A stretch of 64,000 nt of DNA from assembly GCF_037977055.1 (NCBI RefSeq), contig NZ_CP150274.1, positions 6,448,001 to 6,512,000 of the forward strand. The letters are read 5' to 3'. Both the position numbers and the translations under genes were made by a program. Position 1 is the first letter of the stretch. Each line of letters begins with the position of its first letter. Below are positions 53,012 through 62,634 of this stretch, piece by piece. The DNA comes from Paenibacillus sp. FSL K6-1096. Lineage in GTDB: Bacteria > Bacillota > Bacilli > Paenibacillales > Paenibacillaceae. Under the pieces are notes generated by a model that worked only from the letters and a program-made list of their open reading frames with translations, searched no databases and was not told where the DNA came from.

Positions 53012-53505
53012 TCTGAATCCGCTCCTTCCAGCTCCAGTCTTAACAGCTGCCGTCCCCGCTGAAGTCTCATCTTCACAGCCGACTCGCTGATCTGCAGAAT
53101 GCTGCTGATCTCCTGGACAGGATAATCCTCGTAATAATACAGATGAATCACAGTCTTAACCTTCAACGGCAATGCCATCACCAGCTGCAAAATAGCCAAA
53201 GCTTCAGGGTTATCGTCTGCCGTCACCGGCTCCGCGCCATCCAGCTTGACCTCGCGCCTGCGCCAGCCTCTGCCCAGCAGATTCTTGCAATGGTTGGTGA
53301 TCACGCGGATCAGCCAGGCCTTCTGGTGTTCGTCATCCTTGAATACAGGCCCCTTCTCCATCAGCTTGATGAAGGTATCCTGCGTAGCCTCCTCAGCATC
53401 CTGGCGGCTGCCCAGATGAACCAGGGCAATTCGGTACAGCATATCTGCGTATTTTTCATAGCTTCTCATCACATGATGGCCCGGCCGGGTCATGGGTTGC
53501 TGCAT
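53008..53505 (-). CDS. ECF sigma factor (sigma-70 family)
   Basis: 165 residues, ATG 53505 with AAAGGAGGG upstream. Region 2: YRIALVHLGSRQDAEEATQDTFIKL; region 4: LPLKVKTVIHLYYYEDYPVQEI and SESAVKMRLQRGRQLLR. SigV/SigW-like size. Followed with a 4-bp overlap by its presumed anti-sigma partner. Likely responds to an envelope stress. Confidence 0.9.
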   Translation of the reverse strand: MQQPMTRPGHHVMRSYEKYADMLYRIALVHLGSRQDAEEATQDTFIKLMEKGPVFKDDEHQKAWLIRVITNHCKNLLGRGWRRREVKLDGAEPVTADDNPEALAILQLVMALPLKVKTVIHLYYYEDYPVQEISSILQISESAVKMRLQRGRQLLRLELEGADSE

Positions 53506-53592
53506 GAGGTTATGCCCTCCTTTACCTATAACACCCCTTAGGACGGCTTTTGGTCACATTATGTTTCCGGCAATCTTGCGCTTGCATCCAAA

Positions 53593-53632
53593 AGAGGGGG
53601 CAGAGAAGTCCTGAGACTTCCCTGCCCCCTCT
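53593..53632 (-). terminator. Terminator of the laminarinase gene
   Basis: AGAGGGGGCAG (53593) pairs with CTGCCCCCTCT (to 53632), with inner GAAGTC/GACTTC. It lies 40 bp beyond the laminarinase stop on the minus strand, where a short run of four T follows. Confidence 0.8.
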
Positions 53633-53672
53633 GTTAGAGGCTGTATGAACGGCTGCCGGTCCGGCCGCTTGA

Positions 53673-56324
53673 TTAATCGGGGGTTCCCTGGGTTACCCCG
53701 TGCACATAGGTCTGCCAGGGCGTATCCAGCGCCCCTTGACCCGGATTATAAGTGAAGAAATATTCCACGGTATCGCCTTGCTGCACATTATTTACTGCGT
53801 AGGTATAATTGCCGTTGCCCGCAGAGGTCATGGCCACATTCAGCTGGCCGTCGCCATTGATCTTGTAATGCAGATCCGCGAAGGTAGCACCGTTCACATA
53901 GAAAAGCAGGTTATTGCCTGTTTTCTTCAAGCCGCGGACCTGATCGCCAATCACGACGGTTGCCGGCGGCGGGGAGACTACAGTGATGGTGCTGCTGGAG
54001 GTTTTGCTGCCATCTGCAGTGGTTGCTGTAACAGTAGTTGTGCCTGTGGCCAGTCCGGTGACGAGACCACTCTGGCTAACTGAGGCGGTGCTGCTGTTCG
54101 CCACGCTCCAGGTTACCTGCTTGTTGGAGGCATTGGACGGCGACACGTTAGCCGTTAACTGGACGCTCTGTCCAACCTGTACCTCAGAGGCTGATGGAGT
54201 AACAGCAACACCACTGACCGGAACGCTGCCCGGATTGCCCGGATTTCCGCCGCTGCCGTTGCCTTCCTTATACACCCGTACATAATCGACCAGCATCGTT
54301 GCCGGAATGTCGGATGGATCAGGGGTGAGCCCGCCGTCGAAGTGTCCGCCCACTGCCAGGTTCATAATGAGGTAGAAGGGCTTGTCGAAGGGAGCATTCG
54401 GATTATTAGGTGCTGCTACGGAATACCACTGCTCTCTGTTAACCTTGAAAAAGAACTTGCCGTCCACATACCACTTCACGTTATCCTCTTCCCAGACCAT
54501 GGAATAGACGTGATAGTCATTCGAGAAGGTCTGCCCTTGCGGGAAATGATACTCACCGGCAATGTACTTATTCACCGGCCATTGTCCGCCGAAGTGAACC
54601 GCGCCGCTGGTGGTGCCGGGCAGCCGTCCCTTGGCTTCCATGATGTCAATCTCGCCGGATGCCGCCCAGGCTCCATAAGCCGCATCCTGCGGAAGCATCC
54701 ACAGCGCGGGCCAGATGCCGTTGCCTGTCGGCAGCTTGGCGCGGATGTCCACCCGGCCGTATTGGAAGGACAGATGGTCTTTGGTGTTGATTTTGCCGGA
54801 GGAGTATTGTGCATAGCGGTCCGGGTCCTGCGGGAAGGACTTCGGATCGTTCTTGGCTCTGATGTTCAGCTGGCCATTCTGCACAAAAACATTCTCCGTA
54901 CTGTTCGTATAATGCTGCAGCTCGTTATTCCCCCAGCCCCAGCTGTTAGGGTCATTAGAAATATAGTAGCCCTGCTCGTAATTCCACTTGCTGGTATCCA
55001 GCGTTGTTCCGCTGAACTCATCCTGCCAGATCAGGTTCATGCCCGCTACGGCCGGGTCTGATGGAGTTCCCAGCTCAATGTCCTCCTGGTCGCTCTCATC
55101 GGGGCGCGGAGCATTCGGGTTACCGGTGAAGGTATAATACACATAATTGCTGCCGATATTTCCGCCCTGCTGGCCGTTCAGCGGATAGCCGATGCGGAGC
55201 TCCATATTCTCCTGGATCGGCTGGAACCACAGTCCGTAGACATAATCGGCCCAATAGCCCCACTGGTTGGCAGCGGACATATTGTTGTAGCCGTTGCCTG
55301 CATAGACGAAGCCGCTCTGGGCGGAATTGCTCAGATCGACCCACTGGCCGCCGATTTTGATCTGATACACATATTTGCCCAGCTCACTGCCGATCGGTGC
55401 GCCCCCGTCAATCTTAGGCAGAGGGAACCCGATTGATCCGTTGTTATCCGCAGTGAAAGCTGTGCCTTCATAAGCAGTGAGAACGTAGGAATTTCTGACC
55501 GGCTGATTGAAGGTAAGGGTGTAGATCAGACTGGCGGAAGAGGTCTTGGATTCCAGCTTCACATTGATCGATTCCGTGATGGTGAACCAGTACCCGCCGC
55601 CGCCTTCGGTGAACTGGCCGAAGTTGCTGTCGTAGATCCAGCCGCTGGCTGCATTGTTGTCAATATCAATCCAGGTACTGCTGTTCACCGGCTTCACATA
55701 TACCTTCAAATCATCTGCCACAGCTTCATAGGTGAGCGCCGGATCATTATTGAAGGTAGGGTAGGTGAAGCCTGCACCGCCCGTAAAGCCTGCTGTGATC
55801 TGCGGGCCTTGGGTCGGTGTCATTGCGGTGATGGTTGTCTTGTTCAGGTTCTGAAAAGCCAGCGTATAATTCAGCATAACCCCGCTGTTCGCCTTGGAGT
55901 AGAGCTGGATCTCGGTTGTAGCCGAGAGCGTGAACCAGTAGCCGTTCTGGCCGCCGTCGCTCCAATGTCCCCAGTTCTGGTTATAAACAAAGCCGCTAAC
56001 GCTGTCGATGTCTACCCAGTTGCCACTCACTTTCACTTTGACGCCCACATCATCCGACACATCGCTCCAGGCTGCAGCTCCTCCGTTGAATACCGGCATA
56101 ACAAACCCGTAGCTCGCCTGCCCGACGCCTGATTTGGAGATTACCGGCCCGTCTGCCGCCGAGAAATAAGCCATTGAGCTAACCGTGACACCTGCGGCCT
56201 CTGCCTTCGGAATGCCTGAAGCAGGGAGCTGGCCGATACCGGACAACAATAGCAGGACCAGGAGCAGACTGAGCACCTTTTGCTTGAAACCGGGTGGCGT
56301 TGGCGTAACATAAAGTCGCTTCAT
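53673..56324 (-). CDS. Modular secreted GH16 laminarinase with CBM56
   Basis: 883-residue endo-beta-1,3-glucanase, ATG 56324 after AAAGGAGGG. Signal peptide 1-44 (ending AEA). Three related beta modules of about 110 residues each (46-157, 165-273, 279-400) share G-x-W-V/I-D-I/L, SG-F/W-V/I-Y and a Trp/Gly-rich stretch (GYWFT); I cannot name their family. GH16 domain 428-687 with catalytic GEIDIMEA (Glu558, Asp560, Glu563). Big_2 Ig-like domain 702-783. C-terminal CBM56 785-876 (GLKKTGNNLLFYVNGATFAD), a beta-1,3-glucan binder. A cre-like site lies in its promoter. First of a beta-glucan locus with the two-component system and importer upstream. Confidence 0.93.
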   Translation of the reverse strand: MKRLYVTPTPPGFKQKVLSLLLVLLLLSGIGQLPASGIPKAEAAGVTVSSMAYFSAADGPVISKSGVGQASYGFVMPVFNGGAAAWSDVSDDVGVKVKVSGNWVDIDSVSGFVYNQNWGHWSDGGQNGYWFTLSATTEIQLYSKANSGVMLNYTLAFQNLNKTTITAMTPTQGPQITAGFTGGAGFTYPTFNNDPALTYEAVADDLKVYVKPVNSSTWIDIDNNAASGWIYDSNFGQFTEGGGGYWFTITESINVKLESKTSSASLIYTLTFNQPVRNSYVLTAYEGTAFTADNNGSIGFPLPKIDGGAPIGSELGKYVYQIKIGGQWVDLSNSAQSGFVYAGNGYNNMSAANQWGYWADYVYGLWFQPIQENMELRIGYPLNGQQGGNIGSNYVYYTFTGNPNAPRPDESDQEDIELGTPSDPAVAGMNLIWQDEFSGTTLDTSKWNYEQGYYISNDPNSWGWGNNELQHYTNSTENVFVQNGQLNIRAKNDPKSFPQDPDRYAQYSSGKINTKDHLSFQYGRVDIRAKLPTGNGIWPALWMLPQDAAYGAWAASGEIDIMEAKGRLPGTTSGAVHFGGQWPVNKYIAGEYHFPQGQTFSNDYHVYSMVWEEDNVKWYVDGKFFFKVNREQWYSVAAPNNPNAPFDKPFYLIMNLAVGGHFDGGLTPDPSDIPATMLVDYVRVYKEGNGSGGNPGNPGSVPVSGVAVTPSASEVQVGQSVQLTANVSPSNASNKQVTWSVANSSTASVSQSGLVTGLATGTTTVTATTADGSKTSSSTITVVSPPPATVVIGDQVRGLKKTGNNLLFYVNGATFADLHYKINGDGQLNVAMTSAGNGNYTYAVNNVQQGDTVEYFFTYNPGQGALDTPWQTYVHGVTQGTPD

Positions 56325-56355
56325 ACTTGCCCTCCTTTAATTAAATGGTAGTGAA

Positions 56356-56369
56356 GGTAACCGCTTACA
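56356..56369 (-). promoter_or_regulatory. Putative cre site of the laminarinase gene
   Basis: Minus strand TGTAAGCGGTTACC matches the cre consensus TGWAANCGNTNWCA except for the last base. It is 32 bp before the start codon, close to where the promoter must be, so CcpA repression is plausible. Confidence 0.6.
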
Positions 56370-56463
56370 TGTGAGAGAACATCTTTATTCTATCGAATGT
56401 TGTCACCTGCTAAAAGGGACAATCCTTTTTGTTGTGACCCAATTTTTTGGGTTCTGCTGCCGC

Positions 56464-58041
56464 TTATTTGCGCAGCATAGTGTCCCGCACATCCTCTTCG
56501 CCCGCAGGCTTCCGGCGGATCAGCAGGCGGTATTCGGTGGGCTGCATATCCATGGCCTCGCGGAAGGCGCGGGTGAAGCTTTTGTAGCTCTCGTAGCCGA
56601 CCATGCCGGCGATGTCGATAATCTTGTGATCGGTCTCGGCCAGCAGGCGGCGGGCTTTGTCGAGGCGCACATCACGCAGGTATTCAGCGAAGCCCTTCCC
56701 GATATTCTTCTTGAACTGGTTCGAGAAGTAGGCATAGTTCAGCGACACATGATTGGACACCATCGCCAGGTCCAGCGGCTTGTGGTAATTCTCATGGATG
56801 AAGCGGATCGCCTCATTCAGATCCTGCGAGTTGCGGTAGCTGCATTTATACTCATAGTAGAACTGGTCGAGCCGCAGAAGCTGCTGCTGCAGAGCCTGCA
56901 GATATTCGCGGATGCCGGGGTAATCGAACAGATTGCGCAGACTGTCGAGATCGAGCGCTTCTTCGCCCAGATAAGGACGGATGACGCGCTCGTATTCCTC
57001 CATCATCTGGACGACGGCGCGGCATAGCTGCCGGGTATACCGGATATGGTAACGCTGCAGCACATCTTTATGGAAGAGGGCGGAGATCCCTTGGGCAATT
57101 CGGCTGCCGTTCCCGGTGCCGGTTAACTGGAACAGGGCATACAGCTCATCATGGGGAAGCTCCCACTGCTGCTCCAGGCGTCCGATATGCCGGGGCAGAA
57201 TACAGCGTATATCCGGAAAAAGAAAGCTGTGGCGGTATAGCTCCAGCCCCTGCACATAGCTGCCCGGCAGGCTGCTTAATCCCTGCTGCGGATCAGTCAT
57301 GGCCGTGATCACTTCAATTTGTTCGGCTTGGAGCGCAGCGGGGAAGGCTTCCGGGTCCATGTCGCCATCTACCGCCAGAACCAGGTACGGACGGTGCTGA
57401 AGACAGAGACAGCCCTGTCTGCCGAATACACGGTAGGCGACCGATTCGATGCTATGGCTGCTGCCCGCGCCAGGCTGGTGAATCCAGAGCTCCTCGCGCA
57501 GCAGGCAGAGGCGGTAGCTGCGCCACAGCTCCGGGTTCTGCTGCTCGGTTGCGGCTATCCACGTCTCGTCTCCGGCAGCGCCCTGCATATACATCCGCAG
57601 CTCCTTACGCTCCGTCTCCCGGGCGCGCCGGGAGAGCTGCTCTATATTGCTGGAGAGCGACATCCGCGTCTCAATCTCCTGCCAGACATGCTCCACCGAG
57701 ACCTGCAGGTCCTCACGCTTTACAGGCTTGAGCAGATAGCCTTTGGCCCCCAGCTCAATGGCCTTCTGGGCATAAGAGAAATCGCTGTATCCGCTGATAA
57801 TGAGGTAATCCGCCATCAGGCCCTCCTGCCGGCTCTGCGCCATCAGCGCAAGGCCATCCATATCCGGCATACGGATATCGGTGATAACGAGCTGGATGCT
57901 GTGTGCCCGGAGCAGCTCCAAGGCTTCAAGCCCGTTAGCGGCGCTGTAAATAGTCCCGGGCTGCTGAGGGAATTGGCGGAGCATCGCCTGCAGCCCGTCG
58001 CGGATATGCTTCTGATCGTCCACAACCAGAATATTGATCAT
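56464..58041 (-). CDS. AraC-type response regulator, YesN class
   Basis: 525 residues. ATG 58041 begins the receiver core and follows GGAGGAT; the frame opens earlier at 58065 inside the kinase gene. Receiver 1-120 with Asp8/Asp9, phospho-acceptor Asp55 in VITDIRMPD and LLKPVKRED. Long central region about 125-410, then two AraC HTHs (about 415-515, LDLAMVSNHVSLNYAYFSNQF and IIDIAGMVGYESYKSFTR). It lies one base beyond the kinase stop and convergently faces none; it probably activates the laminarinase and importer. Confidence 0.9.
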   Translation of the reverse strand: MINILVVDDQKHIRDGLQAMLRQFPQQPGTIYSAANGLEALELLRAHSIQLVITDIRMPDMDGLALMAQSRQEGLMADYLIISGYSDFSYAQKAIELGAKGYLLKPVKREDLQVSVEHVWQEIETRMSLSSNIEQLSRRARETERKELRMYMQGAAGDETWIAATEQQNPELWRSYRLCLLREELWIHQPGAGSSHSIESVAYRVFGRQGCLCLQHRPYLVLAVDGDMDPEAFPAALQAEQIEVITAMTDPQQGLSSLPGSYVQGLELYRHSFLFPDIRCILPRHIGRLEQQWELPHDELYALFQLTGTGNGSRIAQGISALFHKDVLQRYHIRYTRQLCRAVVQMMEEYERVIRPYLGEEALDLDSLRNLFDYPGIREYLQALQQQLLRLDQFYYEYKCSYRNSQDLNEAIRFIHENYHKPLDLAMVSNHVSLNYAYFSNQFKKNIGKGFAEYLRDVRLDKARRLLAETDHKIIDIAGMVGYESYKSFTRAFREAMDMQPTEYRLLIRRKPAGEEDVRDTMLRK

Positions 58042-58042
58042 G

Positions 58043-59881
58043 CTACCATCCTCCAAGATTCTCATTTTCCCAGGGCAGCCTCAGGGTTACACAGGTGTAT
58101 CTGCCGTGAACGCTGTCTATCCACAGGCCGCAATCGGTGCCGTAATGAAGCTGCAGGCGCTGATGGACATTGGCCAGCCCCAGGCCGCTGCTGCCGGTGA
58201 TGACCGGCGGTTCGGAATCGCCCCGCAGCACAGACTGGAGACCGGAGAGCCTCTGCGGGTCAATTCCGGCTCCGTCATCGCGGATCTCGATCAGCAGCAG
58301 GCTGTCATCCTGTACCCGGACCGAGATTTCAATATGTACACTGCCCCCGGCAGGCGTTCCATGATGTATAGCGTTCTCGACGATGGGCTGCATACACATT
58401 TTGGGGATGCGGTAGCGCTGTACCTCCGGCGGAAGATCTGCCGAGAGCTCAATGCTCCCGCCTTCCATGAAGTTGATGAAGCGGATGTAGCTGCGGATGT
58501 TGGCCAGCTCCTCGCTGAGGGCCACCGTGTCGCTGCGCCACTGCATGCTGTACCGAAGCAGAGAGCCTAACGAGACCAGAGCGCCTGCAATGGCAGGCTG
58601 CTGCTCTACCTCGGCACGCATCCGGATCGACTCCAGTGCATTGTACAGAAAATGGGAGTTGATCTGCGAGTGCAGCGAGTGGAGCTGGGCATTCTTCGCG
58701 ATGAGCTGCTTATCCACCACCTGTGTCATTAAGCTCCGGATTTCGTCCAGCATGTTATTGTAGCTGACCGCCACATAGTCAATCTCGTCACCGGTTTCGT
58801 TCTCTCTAAGCCCGGTCTCAATCTTCGCATCCAGCTGGCCGCGGCGCACCTTGCGCATCGACCCCAGCACCTTCTCCAGCCGGCGGAAGATGCGCCGGGT
58901 CATTCTCGATACCAGCAGCAGCATGAGCAGCAGGACGGAGGAGGTGATCGCAATGACCAGCAGGTAGCCGTCACGCGGACCTTTTGTCAGCTCATGACGG
59001 GAGGCGATGTCTACCACATAAGCGTTCAGGGGAGCGATGTAACGGTACAGCGCATAGTAGGACTGATCGCCGGACTGGATTTTGACCGGGGTATTCTGCT
59101 CCAGTACGTCCAATTGTCCGTGAATCCGGCTAAGGATGTCGTCCAGCCTCGCCCCGGCCTTCTGCGGCAGCTCATGTCCCGGAAGATAGACATTGCGGGA
59201 AGCATCCGCACCGTCCATGATCACCGTGAAGAAGTCGCGCCCGCTGTCCTCCAGCAGGTCGTTGAACAGAACATTGTACTTCGCCCGGACCTCCATAATG
59301 GTGGGCAGCTTCTGCTGCTGGCCCTGAAGCCGCACCAGCCGGTAATAGGACAGCGTATCCGCGCCATCCTTGAAGGCGGACAGCCGGAACGCCGCGCCGC
59401 CCTCATCCCGCAGCGTCATCCAGTAGTCCTGCGGCCAGAACTTGGAGTAATGATAGATTTCCGGCCAGATCTCATAGACCTCAGGGTTATCGACATAGAA
59501 GCTCAGACTGCTGATCATCTCATGGCTCTGAATGATGTTATGCATCTGCTCGTACTGGTTCTGCTTGAACTTCACAAGCCTCAGACCGTCTGCACGCATA
59601 TTGGAGTGGATGAAATCCACGAAGCCCTTCTGGGTCAGTGCCGTCGCGGAAGCGTTCTCAAGAATGTCGAGCCGGCTGCGCAGCCGTTCGTTCAGCCGGG
59701 CCACATGGTTGCTGCCCTCAGCCATGGCCTGCTTGAACAGCTGGCTCTCCTGGCTGCGGATGAACAGGAAGGAGACCACAACGGCCGGGACGGCGATCAT
59801 CAGGCTGAAGGCCAGGAACAGCTTCTGCGAGATAGGGGCATTGCGGTATAGTCTTCGTATCGTTGTCATCAGCCTGTTCAT
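58043..59881 (-). CDS. Sensor histidine kinase, YesM type
   Basis: 612 residues, ATG 59881 after GGGAGGGGTT. Membrane helix about 20-42, extracellular sensor about 45-300, second helix about 305-325, HAMP, then SLHSQINSHFLYNALESIRM with His410 (the usual Pro before His is Ser here), and ATP motifs MQPIVENAIHHG and IRDDGAGI. Probable beta-glucan oligosaccharide sensor, by neighbourhood. Confidence 0.9.
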   Translation of the reverse strand: MNRLMTTIRRLYRNAPISQKLFLAFSLMIAVPAVVVSFLFIRSQESQLFKQAMAEGSNHVARLNERLRSRLDILENASATALTQKGFVDFIHSNMRADGLRLVKFKQNQYEQMHNIIQSHEMISSLSFYVDNPEVYEIWPEIYHYSKFWPQDYWMTLRDEGGAAFRLSAFKDGADTLSYYRLVRLQGQQQKLPTIMEVRAKYNVLFNDLLEDSGRDFFTVIMDGADASRNVYLPGHELPQKAGARLDDILSRIHGQLDVLEQNTPVKIQSGDQSYYALYRYIAPLNAYVVDIASRHELTKGPRDGYLLVIAITSSVLLLMLLLVSRMTRRIFRRLEKVLGSMRKVRRGQLDAKIETGLRENETGDEIDYVAVSYNNMLDEIRSLMTQVVDKQLIAKNAQLHSLHSQINSHFLYNALESIRMRAEVEQQPAIAGALVSLGSLLRYSMQWRSDTVALSEELANIRSYIRFINFMEGGSIELSADLPPEVQRYRIPKMCMQPIVENAIHHGTPAGGSVHIEISVRVQDDSLLLIEIRDDGAGIDPQRLSGLQSVLRGDSEPPVITGSSGLGLANVHQRLQLHYGTDCGLWIDSVHGRYTCVTLRLPWENENLGGW

Positions 59882-59944
59882 TGGTAACCCCTCCCGTCCC
59901 TGTAATCTAGCATAGCGTACAAACCGGCTCCTTCCAAGCAGGAA

Positions 59945-59971
59945 TACCGGCCGCCTCTGGGGCAGCCGGTA
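59945..59971 (-). terminator. Terminator after the binding-protein gene
   Basis: TACCGGC (59945-59951) pairs with GCCGGTA (59965-59971) with inner GCC/GGC. It separates the importer operon from the kinase gene on the minus strand; the T-run is weak. Confidence 0.6.
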
Positions 59972-59991
59972 CAGAAATAAGGGACTTAAGG

Positions 59992-61662
59992 TTATTCCGC
60001 CATCTTGGCCTTGCGGGCATCCAGCTCGCTCTGGCGGTATTCCATCACCTGCGCGAACCCGTAGCCGTCACGGCGGGACAGGAAGCTCTCGAACACTTTG
60101 TCAAAAGCTGCCTCATCCTTAGCCGTAATCAGCTCCGGCAGCACCTCTTCCCAGTTCTGGGAGATCCGCGACCAGGCTACCGCCACATCGGAATCGCCGA
60201 GCGGGTCCAGCCCTTTATAGATTCCGCTGTCGATATCGGCCTGCGCATTTGCGAAGTCCTCCATCTGCTTGATGACCGGGGCTTTCTCCGGTCTCCACTG
60301 GTTAACGATAACCGGATTGCGCATCATCCAGTAGGTGTCCAGAATGCCGTATTCCTTCTCCAGCTTCTCAATATTGCTGCCGAGCATCTCGACGAATTCG
60401 GATTTCAGCTGCGGCTTGCCGCCCGCCGAATCCCAGGTCTCGCCTTCCTTGCCGAGGAACAGGTCGCGCTGGCCCTCCTCGCTGGCGAGGTAGGTCAGGA
60501 AGCGGATCGCCCGCTCCGGGTTCTCGGCGGATTTGCTGATCATGGTCACCATCCAGCCGTCCATATTGCCGGGGAACAGCTTGGCGCTTTCACCCTTGCT
60601 GTTCTGCGGCCCGTCAACCGCAATGTAATAAGAGTCCGGGTTGGCCCCGGCAGCTAGCATCGGGTTCACCGCCGTCATGCCGGTCCATTCACGGATCATC
60701 ATGAAGTAGCGGGCGTTGTTCGTTTTCTCCTCCACCTGGGTGTCGGAATCGACCAGGAAATCAACGTTAATCAGGCCGCGCTCATAGGCGGTGCGGAAGG
60801 TTTTGAGCCAGGCGACATAATCGGGATCGGTAATACGGTCATATACTTTGCCGTCCTTCTCATGCGGAACCGCCAGCAGATTCTGGAGGTATTCCGTCAT
60901 CCCGTAAGGCACATTCCCCTGGGCGAAAAAGGGGCTGATCGGCTGGCCCTTATATTCCGGGTACTTATCCTTCAGCAGTTGCAGCGCACCCAGGAAGCCC
61001 TCCGGGGTACTGAGGTCCGGCTTGCCCATCTCCTCGTACAGATCCTTGCGGACCAGGAAGGTCTGGTTGGCTGCCGTCATGCCGGTCTCGTGCATCAGGT
61101 TGGGGCTGTAGGAGTCATTCGGCACCCCGTAGGTATTGCCGTTCTCCTGCCGGTACCACTTCAGTGTGCCGTCACCGGCGACCTTGAAGAAGTAAGGATC
61201 ATACTTGTCGGCGAGCTCGTTGAGCGCATAGACATGATCGCCTTCCCACAGCTTTTTGACGGCGGTCTCCCAGGAGCCCATGCTGATCAGATCGGGCAGC
61301 TTGCCGGAGGTCATCATCAGCGTAACCTGCTCGTTCGCTTCCCCCGAGGGAACCTCCAGCTTGACATTGACGCCCGTCTTCTCCGTAACGTATTTGGAGG
61401 CCAGACTCTCGCCCCAGGTATGGGCATACCAGTTCGCGCCAACGAACCAGGTGAGATCCACCGGACTGGTATCGAGCTTCCAGGCGGGTTCATCTGCATT
61501 CAGCTTGGCTTCGGTCTGCGGAGCTGCTGTGGCTTCAGCCTGCGGCGCAGCCGTCGGCGTGTTCTCCTTCGTGGCGGAATTGCTGCTGCAGGCGGCTGTG
61601 CTGAGTGCCAGGGTTACGGCCATTATGGCGGTAAGTAAGGGGCGTACGGGTTTACTTTTCAC
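59992..61662 (-). CDS. Oligosaccharide-binding lipoprotein, LplA type
   Basis: 556 residues from GTG 61662, with AAAGGAT upstream. Lipobox TAAC near residue 25, an Ala/Thr/Glu-rich linker with APQ and APQTEAK repeats, then a type II solute-binding domain (DLTWFVGANWYAHTW). Resembles the 16404 product in class but not closely in sequence. Last gene of a permease-permease-receptor operon and likely a beta-glucan oligosaccharide receptor. Confidence 0.88.
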   Translation of the reverse strand: MKSKPVRPLLTAIMAVTLALSTAACSSNSATKENTPTAAPQAEATAAPQTEAKLNADEPAWKLDTSPVDLTWFVGANWYAHTWGESLASKYVTEKTGVNVKLEVPSGEANEQVTLMMTSGKLPDLISMGSWETAVKKLWEGDHVYALNELADKYDPYFFKVAGDGTLKWYRQENGNTYGVPNDSYSPNLMHETGMTAANQTFLVRKDLYEEMGKPDLSTPEGFLGALQLLKDKYPEYKGQPISPFFAQGNVPYGMTEYLQNLLAVPHEKDGKVYDRITDPDYVAWLKTFRTAYERGLINVDFLVDSDTQVEEKTNNARYFMMIREWTGMTAVNPMLAAGANPDSYYIAVDGPQNSKGESAKLFPGNMDGWMVTMISKSAENPERAIRFLTYLASEEGQRDLFLGKEGETWDSAGGKPQLKSEFVEMLGSNIEKLEKEYGILDTYWMMRNPVIVNQWRPEKAPVIKQMEDFANAQADIDSGIYKGLDPLGDSDVAVAWSRISQNWEEVLPELITAKDEAAFDKVFESFLSRRDGYGFAQVMEYRQSELDARKAKMAE

Positions 61663-61706
61663 GCGTAATCATCCTTTCGGTTTAGGTGTGGATAAGTCCG
61701 CTGACG

Positions 61707-62591
61707 TTAGCCTTTAATTGCGCCAATCATCACGCCCTTGACCAGATAACGCTGGATGAAGGGGTAGAAAATCAGGATCGGCAGTGTGGCTACCATCATC
61801 GAGGCGAATTTGATCGAGTTGCCGGGCAGTCTCGCGCCGAATTGGGCCATCGCCTGCTGCTGCATGAAGGACATGGAGTTCTCGGCGATGATTTTGTAGA
61901 GCATGGTCTGCAGCGGAAGCAGCTCCTGGGAATGGATGTAGATGACACCCTGGTAATAATCGTTCCAGTGATAGACGGCGGAGAAGAGGGCGATGGTCGC
62001 AATGACCGCCATGCTGTTGGGCAGCACAATCCGGAACAGCACACCGTAATCCGAAGCACCGTCAACCTTGGCTGATTCCTCCAGACTGTCCGGGATAGTG
62101 CGGAAGAAGCTCATAAAGATGACCATATTGAAGAATGTATACATCGACGGAATAATGAACACCCAGAAGCTGTCATACAGGCCGAGCTTGGTCATGAGAA
62201 TGAAGGAAGGGATCAGGCCGCCTGAGAAGAGCATGGTGATGAGTGAGATTTTGAGATAGAGCTTGCGGCCGATCAGGTGGGTCTTGCTGATTCCGTAGGC
62301 GATGATGGCCGTGAACAGCACATGCACCACCGTTCCGATCACTGTCCGCAGCGTCGTAATGTAGAACCCGTTCATTAGCGTCTTATCGTTAAAAGCCACA
62401 CTGTAGCTGGCCAGCGACCATTCTGCCGGCAGCCAGTTGACGGTTCCCAGCGAGGCCTGCTCCGGCGAATTCAGCGAGTTGACGAGCACGAACCACATCG
62501 GGTACAGCGTCAGGAAGCAGACGGCCAGCATCAGCAGCGTATTAACGATCTCGAACATGCCGATCCGCCGGAATCTTCCGTGCTTTGCCAT
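61707..62591 (-). CDS. Oligosaccharide ABC transporter permease, LplC type
   Basis: 294 residues, ATG 62591 after GGAAAGGAGGC. Six membrane segments, MLFSGGLIPSFILM near residue 118, coupling loop EESAKVDGASDYG near residue 170, and C-terminus LVKGVMIGAIKG. Partner of the 62635 permease; no dedicated ATPase is encoded. Confidence 0.9.
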   Translation of the reverse strand: MAKHGRFRRIGMFEIVNTLLMLAVCFLTLYPMWFVLVNSLNSPEQASLGTVNWLPAEWSLASYSVAFNDKTLMNGFYITTLRTVIGTVVHVLFTAIIAYGISKTHLIGRKLYLKISLITMLFSGGLIPSFILMTKLGLYDSFWVFIIPSMYTFFNMVIFMSFFRTIPDSLEESAKVDGASDYGVLFRIVLPNSMAVIATIALFSAVYHWNDYYQGVIYIHSQELLPLQTMLYKIIAENSMSFMQQQAMAQFGARLPGNSIKFASMMVATLPILIFYPFIQRYLVKGVMIGAIKG

Positions 62592-62634
62592 GAATCGGTT
62601 GCCTCCTTTCCAGGTGAGTTTGTGTTCAAAAAAT

